A stretch of DNA of 64,000 nt from Erysipelotrichaceae bacterium (GCA_017512285.1 JAFWGU010000019.1:1-64000); one strand, 5' to 3'; shown: positions 44,197 through 52,405, numbered from the stretch's first letter. Numbers and translations are program-made. Notes: a model not told the origin generated them from the letters alone.

Positions 44197-44229
44197 ACCG
44201 TACGTGATAGCATGTACGGTTTTATTTTT
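44197..44229 (+). terminator. Riboswitch-controlled terminator
   Basis: ACCGTAC (44197-44203) pairs with GTACGGT (44214-44220), followed by TTTTATTTTT. It sits between the lysine aptamer and the importer genes. Confidence 0.88.
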
Positions 44230-44248
44230 GAAACAGGGAGGTATCATA

Positions 44249-45085
44249 ATGAGTTTCAGAAGAATTTTGACAGTAGTTCTGGCGGTTTTGTTATTGGTTG
44301 GATGCAGCGGCGGCGGTAATTCAGGAGAAACACCTGAGCCGGAAAGAAAGGTATTGAGAGTTGGCATGGAATGCAACTACGCCCCGTTCAACTGGACGAC
44401 TACGATACCGGGTGAGCATACCGTTGCCATTTCCTCAGTAGACTATGCCGACGGCTTTGACGTTGTCATTGCCAGCATGCTGGCTGAGCAGCTGGGCATG
44501 GAGGTACAGATCGTAAAGCTTGACTGGGATAATCTCATTCCGTCATTACAGCACGATCAGATAGATGCCGTAATAGCAGGCATGACAGATACACCGGTAA
44601 GAAGAGAAGTAGTAGACTTCACCACGCCGTACTACGTATCAGAAGAAGTGGTAATCGTTCGCAAGGACGGTCCAGTTGCCAACATTAGCAGCATAAGTGA
44701 ACTGGCCGGCTTCAGGGTCCAGGGTCAGATGAATACGATATATGACGACATAATCGATCAGATCGAAGGCGTACAGCACATGCCGGCTGCCGAGACATTC
44801 CCGGCATCAATTCAGGCGGTGCTGGCTGGCGGCGTTGATGCCGTAACCTCTGAGTTACCGGTAGCCGTAGGCGTAGTGGCAGCCAATCCTGATCTGGCAT
44901 ACATCCAGTTCAGCGCAGGCAATGGCTTTGCCGGAAGCGAAGTGGACGCTTCAGTATCCATTGCTGTAAAGAAGGGCAACACCGAACTGCTGAATGCCCT
45001 GCAGAAGGCATTGGACACCATCAGCGAAGCTGACCGTCAGCAGCTGATGCTTGACGCTACTAACAGACAGCCGGCAGGAGAATAG
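44249..45085 (+). CDS. Amino-acid ABC transporter substrate-binding lipoprotein (probably lysine)
   Basis: 278 residues from ATG 44249 (GGGAGG upstream). The lipoprotein signal has LVGC with lipidated Cys19. The remainder is a family 3 periplasmic-binding protein: GMECNYAPF, then DGFDVVIASMLA and a later VTSELPVAVG. The lysine riboswitch upstream makes lysine, or lysine plus other basic amino acids, the likely ligand. Confidence 0.92.
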   Translation: MSFRRILTVVLAVLLLVGCSGGGNSGETPEPERKVLRVGMECNYAPFNWTTTIPGEHTVAISSVDYADGFDVVIASMLAEQLGMEVQIVKLDWDNLIPSLQHDQIDAVIAGMTDTPVRREVVDFTTPYYVSEEVVIVRKDGPVANISSISELAGFRVQGQMNTIYDDIIDQIEGVQHMPAAETFPASIQAVLAGGVDAVTSELPVAVGVVAANPDLAYIQFSAGNGFAGSEVDASVSIAVKKGNTELLNALQKALDTISEADRQQLMLDATNRQPAGE

Positions 45086-45087
45086 TC

Positions 45088-45858
45088 TTGTTTATTTCCA
45101 ATATTCTGAAGATATTCAGAACCTATGGGACAAGCCTGCTGTTGGGGGTCAGGACAACATTGTTAGTAGCGATAACAGGTACACTTGCGGGTTTGGTCAT
45201 AGGATTAATAGTAGGAGGCATAAGGGCAATAAGACTCGACTTTACGGCTTCAAATGCCTCCAGAATAACCAAGAAGATAGTTGATGGCATTCTCAATGTC
45301 TATATCGGCATATTCAGAGGAACACCGATGATGGTTCAGGCACTGTTCATTTACTATCTGCTGCTGGATCTAATCCACTGGACCTATCTTCAGGCGGCCA
45401 TTGTCGTAATATCCATAAATACAGGCGCCTACATGGCGGAAATCATCCGTTCAGGCATTCAGTCGGTTGACGAAGGCCAGCGGGAAGCCGCCAGAGCCCT
45501 GGGTATGAGCAACTCTCAGACCATGATGGAAGTCATACTGCCGCAGGCAATAAAGAATGCCTTCCCGGCAGTAGGCAATGAATTCATCGTAAACATCAAG
45601 GACAGTTCTGTTCTGATGATCATTTCAATCACTGAACTGATGTTCCAGGCCAAGAGCATTGCCGGATCCACGTTCCTGTTTACGGAGACGTATTTCATCG
45701 AAGCGGTCATTTACTTCATTCTGACGACTATCGCCAGCATCGTACTGAATGCCATTGAAAGGCACATGGATAACGGCAATGTATCACTTCCGATGAGTGA
45801 CACCAATCCGGCCAGCATGAATCTGGCTTACCATCAGACCGGAAAGGCAGGTAAGTGA
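45088..45858 (+). CDS. Amino-acid ABC transporter permease
   Basis: 256 residues, HisM/GlnP family, several membrane segments and the EAA loop ([13 protein letters not shown]). It starts at TTG 45088, seven bases after CAGGAG, three bases after the upstream stop. Forms the membrane channel of the importer. Confidence 0.92.
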   Translation: MFISNILKIFRTYGTSLLLGVRTTLLVAITGTLAGLVIGLIVGGIRAIRLDFTASNASRITKKIVDGILNVYIGIFRGTPMMVQALFIYYLLLDLIHWTYLQAAIVVISINTGAYMAEIIRSGIQSVDEGQREAARALGMSNSQTMMEVILPQAIKNAFPAVGNEFIVNIKDSSVLMIISITELMFQAKSIAGSTFLFTETYFIEAVIYFILTTIASIVLNAIERHMDNGNVSLPMSDTNPASMNLAYHQTGKAGK

Positions 45859-45859
45859 C

Positions 45860-46585
45860 ATGGCGCTGGTAGAAATCAGAAACATACATAAGAATTTTGG
45901 TACTTTAGAGGTACTCAAAGGTATAGATTTCAGCGTCGACGAAGGAGAAGTTGTCTGTCTGATTGGCAGAAGCGGATCCGGAAAGAGCACCATGCTCAGA
46001 TGCATAAACCTTCTGGAAATACCGGACAGCGGGGAAATAAGAGTGTTCGGCGAAAACATACTGGAAAACAGGGATGTAAACAGTTACCGAGCCAAGGTCG
46101 GAATGTGCTTTCAGCAGTTTAATCTGTTCACCAACATGAACGTACTGGAAAACTGCGTAAGACCTCAGATTAAAGTTTTAAAAAGAACCAGGAAGGAAGC
46201 AGAAAAGAAGGCTCTTCAGCTGCTTGCCAAGGTTGGCATGCTCGACTTTTCCAGAGCATCAGTAAATACCCTGTCCGGGGGACAGAAACAGCGCGTAGCC
46301 ATTGCCAGAGCACTGTGCATGGATCCAAAGCTGATGCTGTTCGATGAGCCGACTTCAGCACTTGATCCGGAAATGGTACAGGAAGTACTCAATGTCATGA
46401 GGGAACTGGCAGCTGAAGGTCTGACGATGATCATCGTGACCCATGAGATGAGATTTGCCCGGGAGGTCAGTGACAGGATCGTCTTCGTGGATGACGGCAT
46501 CATCGTAGAGGACGACAAGCCGGAAGTCATATTTACCAGACCGAAAAGTCCGAGAACTGCCGAATTCCTTAGAGCATTCATGTAA
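45860..46585 (+). CDS. Amino-acid ABC transporter ATPase
   Basis: 241 residues, GlnQ/HisP type. Walker [10 protein letters not shown] near 36-44, signature [15 protein letters not shown], Walker B MLFDEP, and the H-loop THEM. Third gene of the lysine-riboswitch operon. Confidence 0.95.
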   Translation: MALVEIRNIHKNFGTLEVLKGIDFSVDEGEVVCLIGRSGSGKSTMLRCINLLEIPDSGEIRVFGENILENRDVNSYRAKVGMCFQQFNLFTNMNVLENCVRPQIKVLKRTRKEAEKKALQLLAKVGMLDFSRASVNTLSGGQKQRVAIARALCMDPKLMLFDEPTSALDPEMVQEVLNVMRELAAEGLTMIIVTHEMRFAREVSDRIVFVDDGIIVEDDKPEVIFTRPKSPRTAEFLRAFM

Positions 46586-46587
46586 GC

Positions 46588-46613
46588 AAACACGGTTTTT
46601 ACCGTGTTTTTTA
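46588..46613 (+). terminator. Terminator of the ABC importer operon
   Basis: AAACACGGT pairs with ACCGTGTTT around four T, followed by a T-run. Confidence 0.85.
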
Positions 46614-46621
46614 TCAAAAAG

Positions 46622-46651
46622 TTGACCTGTGAGCGCAAATCGTTTTAGTAT
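46622..46651 (+). promoter_or_regulatory. Probable promoter of the BglG-type gene
   Basis: TTGACC (46622-46627), 18-base spacer, TAGTAT (46646-46651). Confidence 0.45.
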
Positions 46652-46665
46652 TATGACAGATGAGA

Positions 46666-46701
46666 GGGGTTGTAACTCTAGGTTCTTTTTGAGGCTTATC
46701 C
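46666..46701 (+). promoter_or_regulatory. RAT-like antiterminator sequence
   Basis: GGGTTGTAACTC (46667-46678) and GAGGCTTATCC (46691-46701) can pair through CTC/GAG, internal partial pairs and GG/CC. This matches the pattern of the ribonucleic antiterminators bound by BglG/LicT proteins (GGATTGTTACTG...CAGGC...CC), although the loop is longer. It lies in the leader of the gene for such a protein, suggesting autoregulation. I could not find a convincing overlapping terminator. Confidence 0.35.
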
Positions 46702-46766
46702 ATGAACAGAAGGATCTGTTGGGTGTTAAGTATGACGAAAAGAGCTTTTTTTGGAGCAGAACGCTG

Positions 46767-47585
46767 ATGAAGGTAATCAAGAACATCAACAACAATGTAG
46801 CCCACTGCAGTGATTCCCGGGGAAGGGAAGTCATTGTCTTTGGAAAGGGAATCGGGTTCTACAAGACAGGAGAAGACATTCCGCTGAGTAAGATCAACAG
46901 AACCTTTTATAATGTCAAGGACACGAACTACGGGATCCTCAGCTCCATTCCAACCGTGCTTATCAACACTTCGATCTACATCATCGACTATGCGGCGGAA
47001 AAACTGTCCGTAGTCTTTCCGTCTTCAGCAGCCCTTACTCTTGCGGACCACCTCCAGTTTGCCATCAGCCGGCAGAATCAGAATATCTACCTGGCTCAGC
47101 CGCTGCTGCATGACATTGCTCTGCTTTATCCAAAGGAAATGGACATTGCCCTGTATGCCCTGAAGGTGATTGAAAAGATGACCGGGGAAAAACTGCCCAG
47201 ACCTGAAGCCGGTACCATTGCTCTTCACCTGATCAATGACCGCATGCAGTATCAGAACTACGAAGAATATGATAATGCCAGAATCATAGAAAGATGCTCG
47301 GAAATAATAGAGAAGCACTTTAACCTGAAGATAGACAGGGACAGTTTTAACTACAGCCGTTTCGTTACTCATCTTGATTTCCTGTTACGAAGGCTGTCCA
47401 AGAATGAGCAGATTGAAAGCCGCAATGCCGAGATTTTTGATCAGCTTAAGAAAGGCTTCCCTCAGTCCTATGAGTGTGCCATGCAGATTTCTGAATACAT
47501 CAGAAAACTGACTGGATACGAGCCTAATAATGAGGAGATCATGTATCTGATTGTTCACATCAACAGGCTGATAAGCCGTGTATAA
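46767..47585 (+). CDS. BglG/LicT-type transcription antiterminator (CAT-PRD1-PRD2)
   Basis: 272 residues from ATG 46767 with GGAG ten bases upstream. The CAT RNA-binding domain begins MKVIKNINNNVA and contains EVIVFGKGIGF. It is followed by two PRD modules. All four phosphorylatable His positions are present: His95 and His154 in PRD1, His202 and His264 in PRD2. Such proteins bind a RAT hairpin and prevent termination when the cognate PTS substrate is present. No PTS gene lies next to it, so the target operon is unknown. Confidence 0.9.
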   Translation: MKVIKNINNNVAHCSDSRGREVIVFGKGIGFYKTGEDIPLSKINRTFYNVKDTNYGILSSIPTVLINTSIYIIDYAAEKLSVVFPSSAALTLADHLQFAISRQNQNIYLAQPLLHDIALLYPKEMDIALYALKVIEKMTGEKLPRPEAGTIALHLINDRMQYQNYEEYDNARIIERCSEIIEKHFNLKIDRDSFNYSRFVTHLDFLLRRLSKNEQIESRNAEIFDQLKKGFPQSYECAMQISEYIRKLTGYEPNNEEIMYLIVHINRLISRV

Positions 47586-47597
47586 ACCATAAGAAAA

Positions 47598-47624
47598 GCG
47601 TACATTCACATGTACGCATTTTAT
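47598..47624. terminator. Terminator after the antiterminator gene
   Basis: GCGTACAT (47598-47605) pairs with ATGTACGC (47610-47617), followed by ATTTTATT; an A-rich stretch lies on the other side for the convergent gene. Confidence 0.75.
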
Positions 47625-48103
47625 TATCTCTTTTTTTTCATAGCGTCAATGTCGCGGTCAAAGGCGGTCTTGCGGTTCTTCAGATTCTTCATCTGCTCAT
47701 CAGCCCACTTGCGGTCAGATGCTCTCTGCTTCAGCCATTCATCCATGTGATTCATGTCAAGGTATGTTCCATGATCACTTTCCCAGATCTTTTCCTTCTG
47801 GTTCCACTTGAACAGGGTTTCAGCATTTGAACCGGGATCCTTGACGACGATGGAGTCATTACTGACGGCCTTGACGTTTCTGTATTTCCCGGCAAGGGTT
47901 TGAGCTATCTGCTTTCTGCCACTGAAGCCGGTAAGCACTGCGAGTATGATCATGGCTCCCGTACCGGCCATGATTGCCATTCTTTCCTCATAACTTGTCA
48001 TGGGATTGACGAACCTGCTGTAAAACTTGACGATGATCGTCGGAGTCAGAAATGTTACGGCAAATACGAGTATGGTAAGAAATCGGGTGATCACTTTTTT
48101 CAT
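47624..48103 (-). CDS. Small two-pass membrane protein, unknown function
   Basis: 159 residues. Two membrane segments (about 7-27 and 43-61), then a charged cytoplasmic domain ending in a Lys/Arg-rich helix (KNRKTAFDRDIDAMKKKR). I recognise no family. The start overlaps the upstream TtcA-like stop by ATGA, so the two are co-translated. Confidence 0.7.
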   Translation of the reverse strand: MKKVITRFLTILVFAVTFLTPTIIVKFYSRFVNPMTSYEERMAIMAGTGAMIILAVLTGFSGRKQIAQTLAGKYRNVKAVSNDSIVVKDPGSNAETLFKWNQKEKIWESDHGTYLDMNHMDEWLKQRASDRKWADEQMKNLKNRKTAFDRDIDAMKKKR

Positions 48104-48870
48104 GGCATTATCCTTTCCTGGATATCCTCTTCATCGTCATTTTCAGGCTTGAATATGTCTACCTGTTCGTTATTTCTGAGCATCAGCTGGAAATTGTTCT
48201 TGCTGGAAGGATAGTCCTTGTACAGCTTGTTCAGCATGTCCTTCATTGCCTGTCTTTCCGTATGTCCGCTGTTTGGACAGGCGTTCTTTGAAACAGGCAT
48301 CTCCAGCTTGTCAGCCATTCTTGATATGTCGTGCTCATAAGCGTATACCAGAGGACGGATCATTGTCACCCCGGATCTCTCCAGTAACATCTTCGGCTTG
48401 AAGGTTGCCAGTCTGCCGCCGTTGATCATGTTCATGAACAGGGTCTCCACGGCATCATCACTGTGGTGTCCAAGAGCGATCTTGTTACAGCCGTGAGCCT
48501 TGGCCGCATTGACCAGTGCGCCCTTGCGCAGTTTGGCGCAGAGGGAACACTCGATCCTGTCTTCCTTGTCGAGATGAAGCTTGAGAATGTCGTAGATCTG
48601 AGTCTCCACGACGTAGATTGGGATGTCATAGGGCTTGAAGTATTCAATTACTTCATCCATGTGCTGCTGGCCGAAGCCGAGATCGACATATATGCCTATG
48701 ACGTCAAAGTTCTTCTTGGAGAACATTTTATAGAGATGCAGACAGTGAATGAGGCATGACGAATCCTTGCCGCCGGAAACCCCGACCGCAATTCTGTCAC
48801 CGTCTTCTATCATGTGGTAGTCGTTATCGGCTTTTCTGAAACAGCCTAGTACCTTCTTGACTGGATTCAT
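48100..48870 (-). CDS. TtcA/TilS-superfamily tRNA-modifying ATPase
   Basis: 256 residues. PP-loop SGGKDS near 33-38, CSLCAKLRKG with the Cys pair of the TtcA group, GHHSDDAVET and a later Cys in CPNSGH. TtcA proteins thiolate C32 of tRNA using an iron-sulfur cluster held by such cysteines. The exact tRNA position in this organism is an inference. GAGGTAAC precedes the ATG. Confidence 0.88.
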   Translation of the reverse strand: MNPVKKVLGCFRKADNDYHMIEDGDRIAVGVSGGKDSSCLIHCLHLYKMFSKKNFDVIGIYVDLGFGQQHMDEVIEYFKPYDIPIYVVETQIYDILKLHLDKEDRIECSLCAKLRKGALVNAAKAHGCNKIALGHHSDDAVETLFMNMINGGRLATFKPKMLLERSGVTMIRPLVYAYEHDISRMADKLEMPVSKNACPNSGHTERQAMKDMLNKLYKDYPSSKNNFQLMLRNNEQVDIFKPENDDEEDIQERIMP

Positions 48871-48901
48871 TTTGTTACCTCGTCAATATCATACCATACC
48901 T

Positions 48902-48930
48902 TTGTCAATTGACCATAAAAAATGTATAAT
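48902..48930 (+). promoter_or_regulatory. Promoter of the DEAD-box helicase gene
   Basis: TTGTCA (48902-48907), 17-base spacer, TG-TATAAT (48925-48930), 20 bases before the ATG. Confidence 0.75.
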
Positions 48931-48949
48931 GCAGAAAGGAGGTGTTAAC

Positions 48950-50302
48950 ATGGAAAACATTTACAACTGGAAGCCGGAAATACAGCAGTTAGTTGATGAG
49001 AAAGGCTTCAGGGAATACACTCCGATTCAGAAGAAGACCATCCCGCTGATCCTCAAGGGAAGGGATGTAATAGGCATTTCAGCGACGGGCACAGGCAAGT
49101 CGCACGCTTTCATATTGCCATTGCTGCAGAAGGTCGATACTTCACTCAACAGCATTCAGGTGATCATAACCGCTCCGACCAGGGAACTGGCCAGACAGCT
49201 TTACAATCAGGTAAGTGAGATAAATGAATTCGATCCAGATTACAGGATCAAGCTGATTTCCTCAGGTCTGGACAAGCAGAGAATGATGGATTCTCTGAAT
49301 ACCCAGCCCCACATCGTCGTTGGTACCGTCGGCAGACTGAAGGATCTGTTCGTTGATGAGGCTGTATTAAGACTGGACAAGGCAAAGACAATCGTCATTG
49401 ATGAAGCCGACATGACTCTGGAAATGGGCTTCATAGAGGAAGTTGACCAGCTGTGCGGCAGACTGGCAGATGATCTGCAGATGCTGGTATTCTCCGCAAC
49501 GATCCCTGCGCAGCTGCAGCCGTTCTTAAGAAAGTACATGATGAATCCGATCATCGTTGAGGCTACGGAATCCCATAGCAATGAGCCTCACATCGAGCAC
49601 GTTCTGATCAACTGCCGTCACTTGAGTTACGCTGAAAAGCTGTTAAGGATATTGCCGGGAATTCAGCCGTACGTCTGCATGATCTTTGCCAGAACCAAGC
49701 AGGAAGTCAAGGAAGTTGCCGACTTGCTGAAGGATAACGGCTATCCCGTAACCGAGATACACGGTGATCTGTCTTCCAGAGAAAGAAAACAGGCTCTCAA
49801 GACGATTTCCAATGATGATGCCACATACATCGTATGCAGCGACATCATGGCCAGAGGACTTGACATTCCTTCCGTAAGCCATGTCATTTCATTGGGCCTG
49901 CCGTCATCTCTTGACTACTATACTCACCGTTCAGGCCGAACGGGCAGAGCCGGCAGGTCAGGCGTTTCGTATGTTCTTTACAATGAAAACGACATTCAGG
50001 GGCTGAAGGTACTGAAGAATCAGGGATTCGCGTTTGTTTCAAAAGATTACAGAAGAACCGGCTGGATCAATGCCAAGCCGTTTGACTTCAAGCCTGTCAG
50101 ACAGTCTCAGGAAACCAGCGAAGCCATTCAGAAGGTATTGCATAAGCCGGTAAAGAGAGTAAAGCCTGGTTACAAGAAGAAACGTCAGCAGGAGATCGAT
50201 TCAATCAGAAGAAGAGAAAGAAGACTGATGATCAAGCAGTCCATCAAGCAGCGCCAGAAGGAAAGAGCCAAGGCAGCTCAGCGTGAAAAGGGCGGATATT
50301 AA
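48950..50302 (+). CDS. DEAD-box RNA helicase
   Basis: 450 residues from ATG 48950 after AAAGGAGG. It has the Q motif YTPIQKKTIP, Walker A SATGTGKS, PTRELA, DEAD in VIDEADMT, SAT, and the helicase C motifs with HRSGRTGRAG. The C-terminal tail (from about 395) is strongly Lys/Arg-rich, as in cold-shock or ribosome-assembly helicases. The substrate is not determinable. Coupled to nfo by TAATG. Confidence 0.94.
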   Translation: MENIYNWKPEIQQLVDEKGFREYTPIQKKTIPLILKGRDVIGISATGTGKSHAFILPLLQKVDTSLNSIQVIITAPTRELARQLYNQVSEINEFDPDYRIKLISSGLDKQRMMDSLNTQPHIVVGTVGRLKDLFVDEAVLRLDKAKTIVIDEADMTLEMGFIEEVDQLCGRLADDLQMLVFSATIPAQLQPFLRKYMMNPIIVEATESHSNEPHIEHVLINCRHLSYAEKLLRILPGIQPYVCMIFARTKQEVKEVADLLKDNGYPVTEIHGDLSSRERKQALKTISNDDATYIVCSDIMARGLDIPSVSHVISLGLPSSLDYYTHRSGRTGRAGRSGVSYVLYNENDIQGLKVLKNQGFAFVSKDYRRTGWINAKPFDFKPVRQSQETSEAIQKVLHKPVKRVKPGYKKKRQQEIDSIRRRERRLMIKQSIKQRQKERAKAAQREKGGY

Positions 50303-51141
50303 TGATCAGATTAGGCTCACACGTATCAATGAATGCTCCGGACTATGTTCTGGGATCCGTTGATGAAGCACTGTCATACGGTGCCAATGCCCTGATGCTG
50401 TATACCGGAGCCCCACAGAATTCCTTCCGGACACCGCTGGACAAGCTTAAGATAGCTGAAGGCAGGGAGAAATGGCTTTCATGCGGTTACAGAATGGAAG
50501 ACATGATCATTCACATGCCTTACATAATCAATCTGGCCAACACCGTCAAGGAAGGCGTTTACGACATGGGCAAGGAAGTTCTGCTAAAGGAAATGGCCAG
50601 AACAAAGGCCATCGGCGCCAGATACATGGTGCTTCATCCGGGCAGTGCCCTGACGGGAGACGTCAATGAATCGCTTGATCAGGTAGCCAGAGGCATAAAT
50701 GAAGTTCTGGAAGAATGTCCTTACGGGATCATCTGTCTGGAAACAATGGCCGGCAAGGGCAGTGAGGTAGGACGTGACTTTGCCCAGCTGCAGAGGATCA
50801 TATCTCAGGTCAGACTGCAGGATCACATCGGTGTCTGCTTTGATACCTGCCATACCCATGACGCAGGATATGACCTTACGCAGTTTGATAAGGTACTGGA
50901 TGAATTTGATGAGATCATCGGTTTGGATAAGCTGTACGTAATGCACATCAACGATTCCAAGAATGTCAGGGGCGCTCACAAGGACCGCCACGCCAACATA
51001 GGTGAAGGCGAGATTGGCTTTGAAACATTATATAAGATTGTACATAATGCCCGTCTGGACGATGTTCCAATGGCTCTTGAGACGCCATATGTAGGCGGCA
51101 AGGCTCCATATAAGGAAGAAATTGAAATGTTGTTGAAATAA
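50302..51141 (+). CDS. nfo: Deoxyribonuclease IV (endonuclease IV)
   Basis: 279 residues, TIM-barrel AP endonuclease. GSHVSMN, HPGS, GICLETMAGKG-like CLETMAGKG, CFDTCHTHDAGYD and HINDSKN contain the metal ligands. It cuts DNA 5' of abasic sites. One-base overlap with the helicase gene. Confidence 0.95.
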   Translation: MIRLGSHVSMNAPDYVLGSVDEALSYGANALMLYTGAPQNSFRTPLDKLKIAEGREKWLSCGYRMEDMIIHMPYIINLANTVKEGVYDMGKEVLLKEMARTKAIGARYMVLHPGSALTGDVNESLDQVARGINEVLEECPYGIICLETMAGKGSEVGRDFAQLQRIISQVRLQDHIGVCFDTCHTHDAGYDLTQFDKVLDEFDEIIGLDKLYVMHINDSKNVRGAHKDRHANIGEGEIGFETLYKIVHNARLDDVPMALETPYVGGKAPYKEEIEMLLK

Positions 51142-51164
51142 TTTTCAGAAAATGAAAATTAACA

Positions 51165-51194
51165 TTGACACATTCAATGAAAACAGTTTACAAT
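51165..51194 (+). promoter_or_regulatory. Promoter of the met leader-metQNI operon
   Basis: Consensus TTGACA (51165-51170), an 18-base spacer and TACAAT (51189-51194). Start near 51201, just before the leader ribosome-binding site. Confidence 0.75.
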
Positions 51195-51218
51195 ACAGAC
51201 AACAAGGAGATTCATCCC

Positions 51219-51299
51219 ATGAAGAGAAACAGCACAGCTATGATGATGGAAATGATGGCCATGCGCATGATGATGCGTGTTTCTTTTGATGGAAAATAA
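51219..51299 (+). CDS. Methionine-rich leader peptide (26 aa) of the metQNI operon
   Basis: AAGGAGA at 51204-51210 is followed nine bases later by ATG and an open frame of 26 codons ending TAA at 51297-51299. Ten codons are ATG: codon 1 and codons 8, 9, 10, 12, 13, 15, 17, 18 and 19. The remaining residues are mostly small or charged (Lys, Arg, Asn, Ser, Thr, Ala, Glu) and the peptide ends VSFDGK. Such enrichment, directly after a strong promoter and upstream of a terminator and a methionine importer, fits an attenuator peptide that senses charged elongator Met-tRNA. It should act in cis by ribosome position, not as a product. I know of no named family for it. Confidence 0.85.
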   Translation: MKRNSTAMMMEMMAMRMMMRVSFDGK

Positions 51300-51361
51300 T
51301 CCGATGTAATCTCATAGCCAAGTTTGAAGTCAGTAAAACAATGAACCGGAGATCATCGGAT
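51299..51361 (+). promoter_or_regulatory. Antiterminator hairpin of the met attenuator
   Basis: Arm B at 51299-51306 (ATCCGATG) pairs perfectly with 51354-51361 (CATCGGAT). Arm B continues at 51309-51313 (ATCTC), pairing with 51349-51353 (GAGAT) after a two-base bulge: 13 bp in total. The 3' arm takes two bases of the terminator stem (51349-51350) and its whole loop, so the two structures exclude each other. Arm B starts at the last base of the leader stop codon, so a terminating ribosome would cover it, while one stalled at Met codons would not. Confidence 0.8.
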
Positions 51362-51377
51362 GTCCGGTTTTGTTTTG
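51344..51377 (+). terminator. Rho-independent terminator (attenuator) before metQ
   Basis: AACCGGA (51344-51350) pairs with TCCGGTT (51363-51369), with possible extra ATC/GAT pairs in the loop, followed by TTTTGTTTT. It lies about 140 bases before metQ. Confidence 0.85.
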
Positions 51378-51396
51378 TGGGAAGGGAAGGAAATTC

Positions 51397-51468
51397 ATGA
51401 GCAGTTATTTACGAAGGTTGACTTATTCCAATTATGATTCAAAGCGAATGTGCAGCAGTGAGGACTGA
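51397..51468 (+). CDS. 23-codon ORF between attenuator and metQ
   Basis: GGGAAGGAAATTC precedes an ATG at 51397 and an open frame of 23 codons ending TGA at 51466-51468. The sequence is basic and Tyr/Ser-rich (MSSYLRRLTYSNYD...). It has a good ribosome-binding site, but length alone does not show that it is translated to a useful product. It could help keep the RNA between the attenuator and metQ covered by ribosomes. Confidence 0.35.
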   Translation: MSSYLRRLTYSNYDSKRMCSSED

Positions 51469-51514
51469 CACATTGGCACTTGTTGAATGAAAAAAGGAAA
51501 AAGGAGAAAAGAAA

Positions 51515-52354
51515 ATGAAAAAGACATTAACAGTTATATTAGCAGTATTATTATCACTTACACTGGCAGCCTGCGGCGGCAATGGCGGCAAGCAGGATGA
51601 AAAGGTCATCAAGGTCGGAGCCACATTGGTTCCACATGCTGAAATTCTCAAGAACGTCGTAGCTGACAAGCTGGCCAAGGACGGCTGGACACTTGAAGTA
51701 GTTGAATTCAATGACTACGTAACCCCGAATACCGCTCTGGAGGAAGGTGAACTTGATGCCAACTACTTCCAGACTCTCGGCTACATGAAGGATCAGAACG
51801 AAAACGGCGGACTGCATCTGACAGCCGTAGCCGGCGTACACATCGAACCAATGGGAATCTACTCAAAGAAATATGCATCACTGGATCAGATTCCGGATGG
51901 CGCAACGATCGGCGTTCCAAACGACACAGACAACTGCAACAGAGCTCTCGACTTACTGGCAGCCTGGTATCTGATCACCGGAACAGGCACACCGGAAGAA
52001 CTCAACAGCGATCCTGTAAAGAATCCTCATGGCTATAAGATCACTCTGATTGAAGCAGCCGGCCTGCCAAGATCACTGGATGACCTTGACGCAGCCGTAA
52101 TCAACGGCAACTATGCTCTGGAAGCCGGCTTACCGGAAACTTCACCGGCAGTACAGATCGAGGTATTCAACGCTGAAACAAGCGTACGCAGAACAAACTA
52201 CATCGTCGTAAAGCAGGGAAGCGAAAACTCAGAAAAGATTCAGGCTCTGGTAAAGGCCATCAACTCCAAGGAAGTTGAAGACTACATCAACAATACCTAT
52301 AAGGGTGCGGTCATTCCTTCATTCGTTGATGCTGAAGGCAAGCCATTGAACTAA
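51515..52354 (+). CDS. metQ: MetQ, methionine-binding lipoprotein
   Basis: 279 residues, NlpA/MetQ family. Lipoprotein signal with LAAC and lipidated Cys20. VGATLVPHAEIL, the EFNDYVTPN segment, ELDANYFQ and the GVHIEPMGIYS segment are typical. AAGGAG precedes the ATG. It delivers L- (and often D-) methionine to MetNI. Controlled by the upstream attenuator. Confidence 0.95.
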   Translation: MKKTLTVILAVLLSLTLAACGGNGGKQDEKVIKVGATLVPHAEILKNVVADKLAKDGWTLEVVEFNDYVTPNTALEEGELDANYFQTLGYMKDQNENGGLHLTAVAGVHIEPMGIYSKKYASLDQIPDGATIGVPNDTDNCNRALDLLAAWYLITGTGTPEELNSDPVKNPHGYKITLIEAAGLPRSLDDLDAAVINGNYALEAGLPETSPAVQIEVFNAETSVRRTNYIVVKQGSENSEKIQALVKAINSKEVEDYINNTYKGAVIPSFVDAEGKPLN

Positions 52355-52376
52355 AGAACATATTAGTGTATGATGT

Positions 52377-52405
52377 CAGTCAGCGGTGTCAAACACCGCT
52401 GACTG
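52377..52405 (+). terminator. Strong hairpin between metQ and metN
   Basis: A perfect 13-bp stem (52377-52389 with 52393-52405) with a 3-base loop is followed by TTATT only. It may act as a weak terminator or as a 3' stabiliser that raises MetQ above MetN and MetI, as expected for binding-protein genes. Confidence 0.65.

Noticed and set aside
48857-48949. Longer DEAD-box protein starting at 48857
   Set aside because: The extension covers the promoter; AAAGGAGG and the family start agree with 48950.
51200-51380. S-box (SAM) or T-box riboswitch before metQ
   Set aside because: No SAM-aptamer core and no T-box AGGGTGGNACCGCG-type sequence is present; the Met-codon cluster and stop-adjacent antiterminator explain the leader better.
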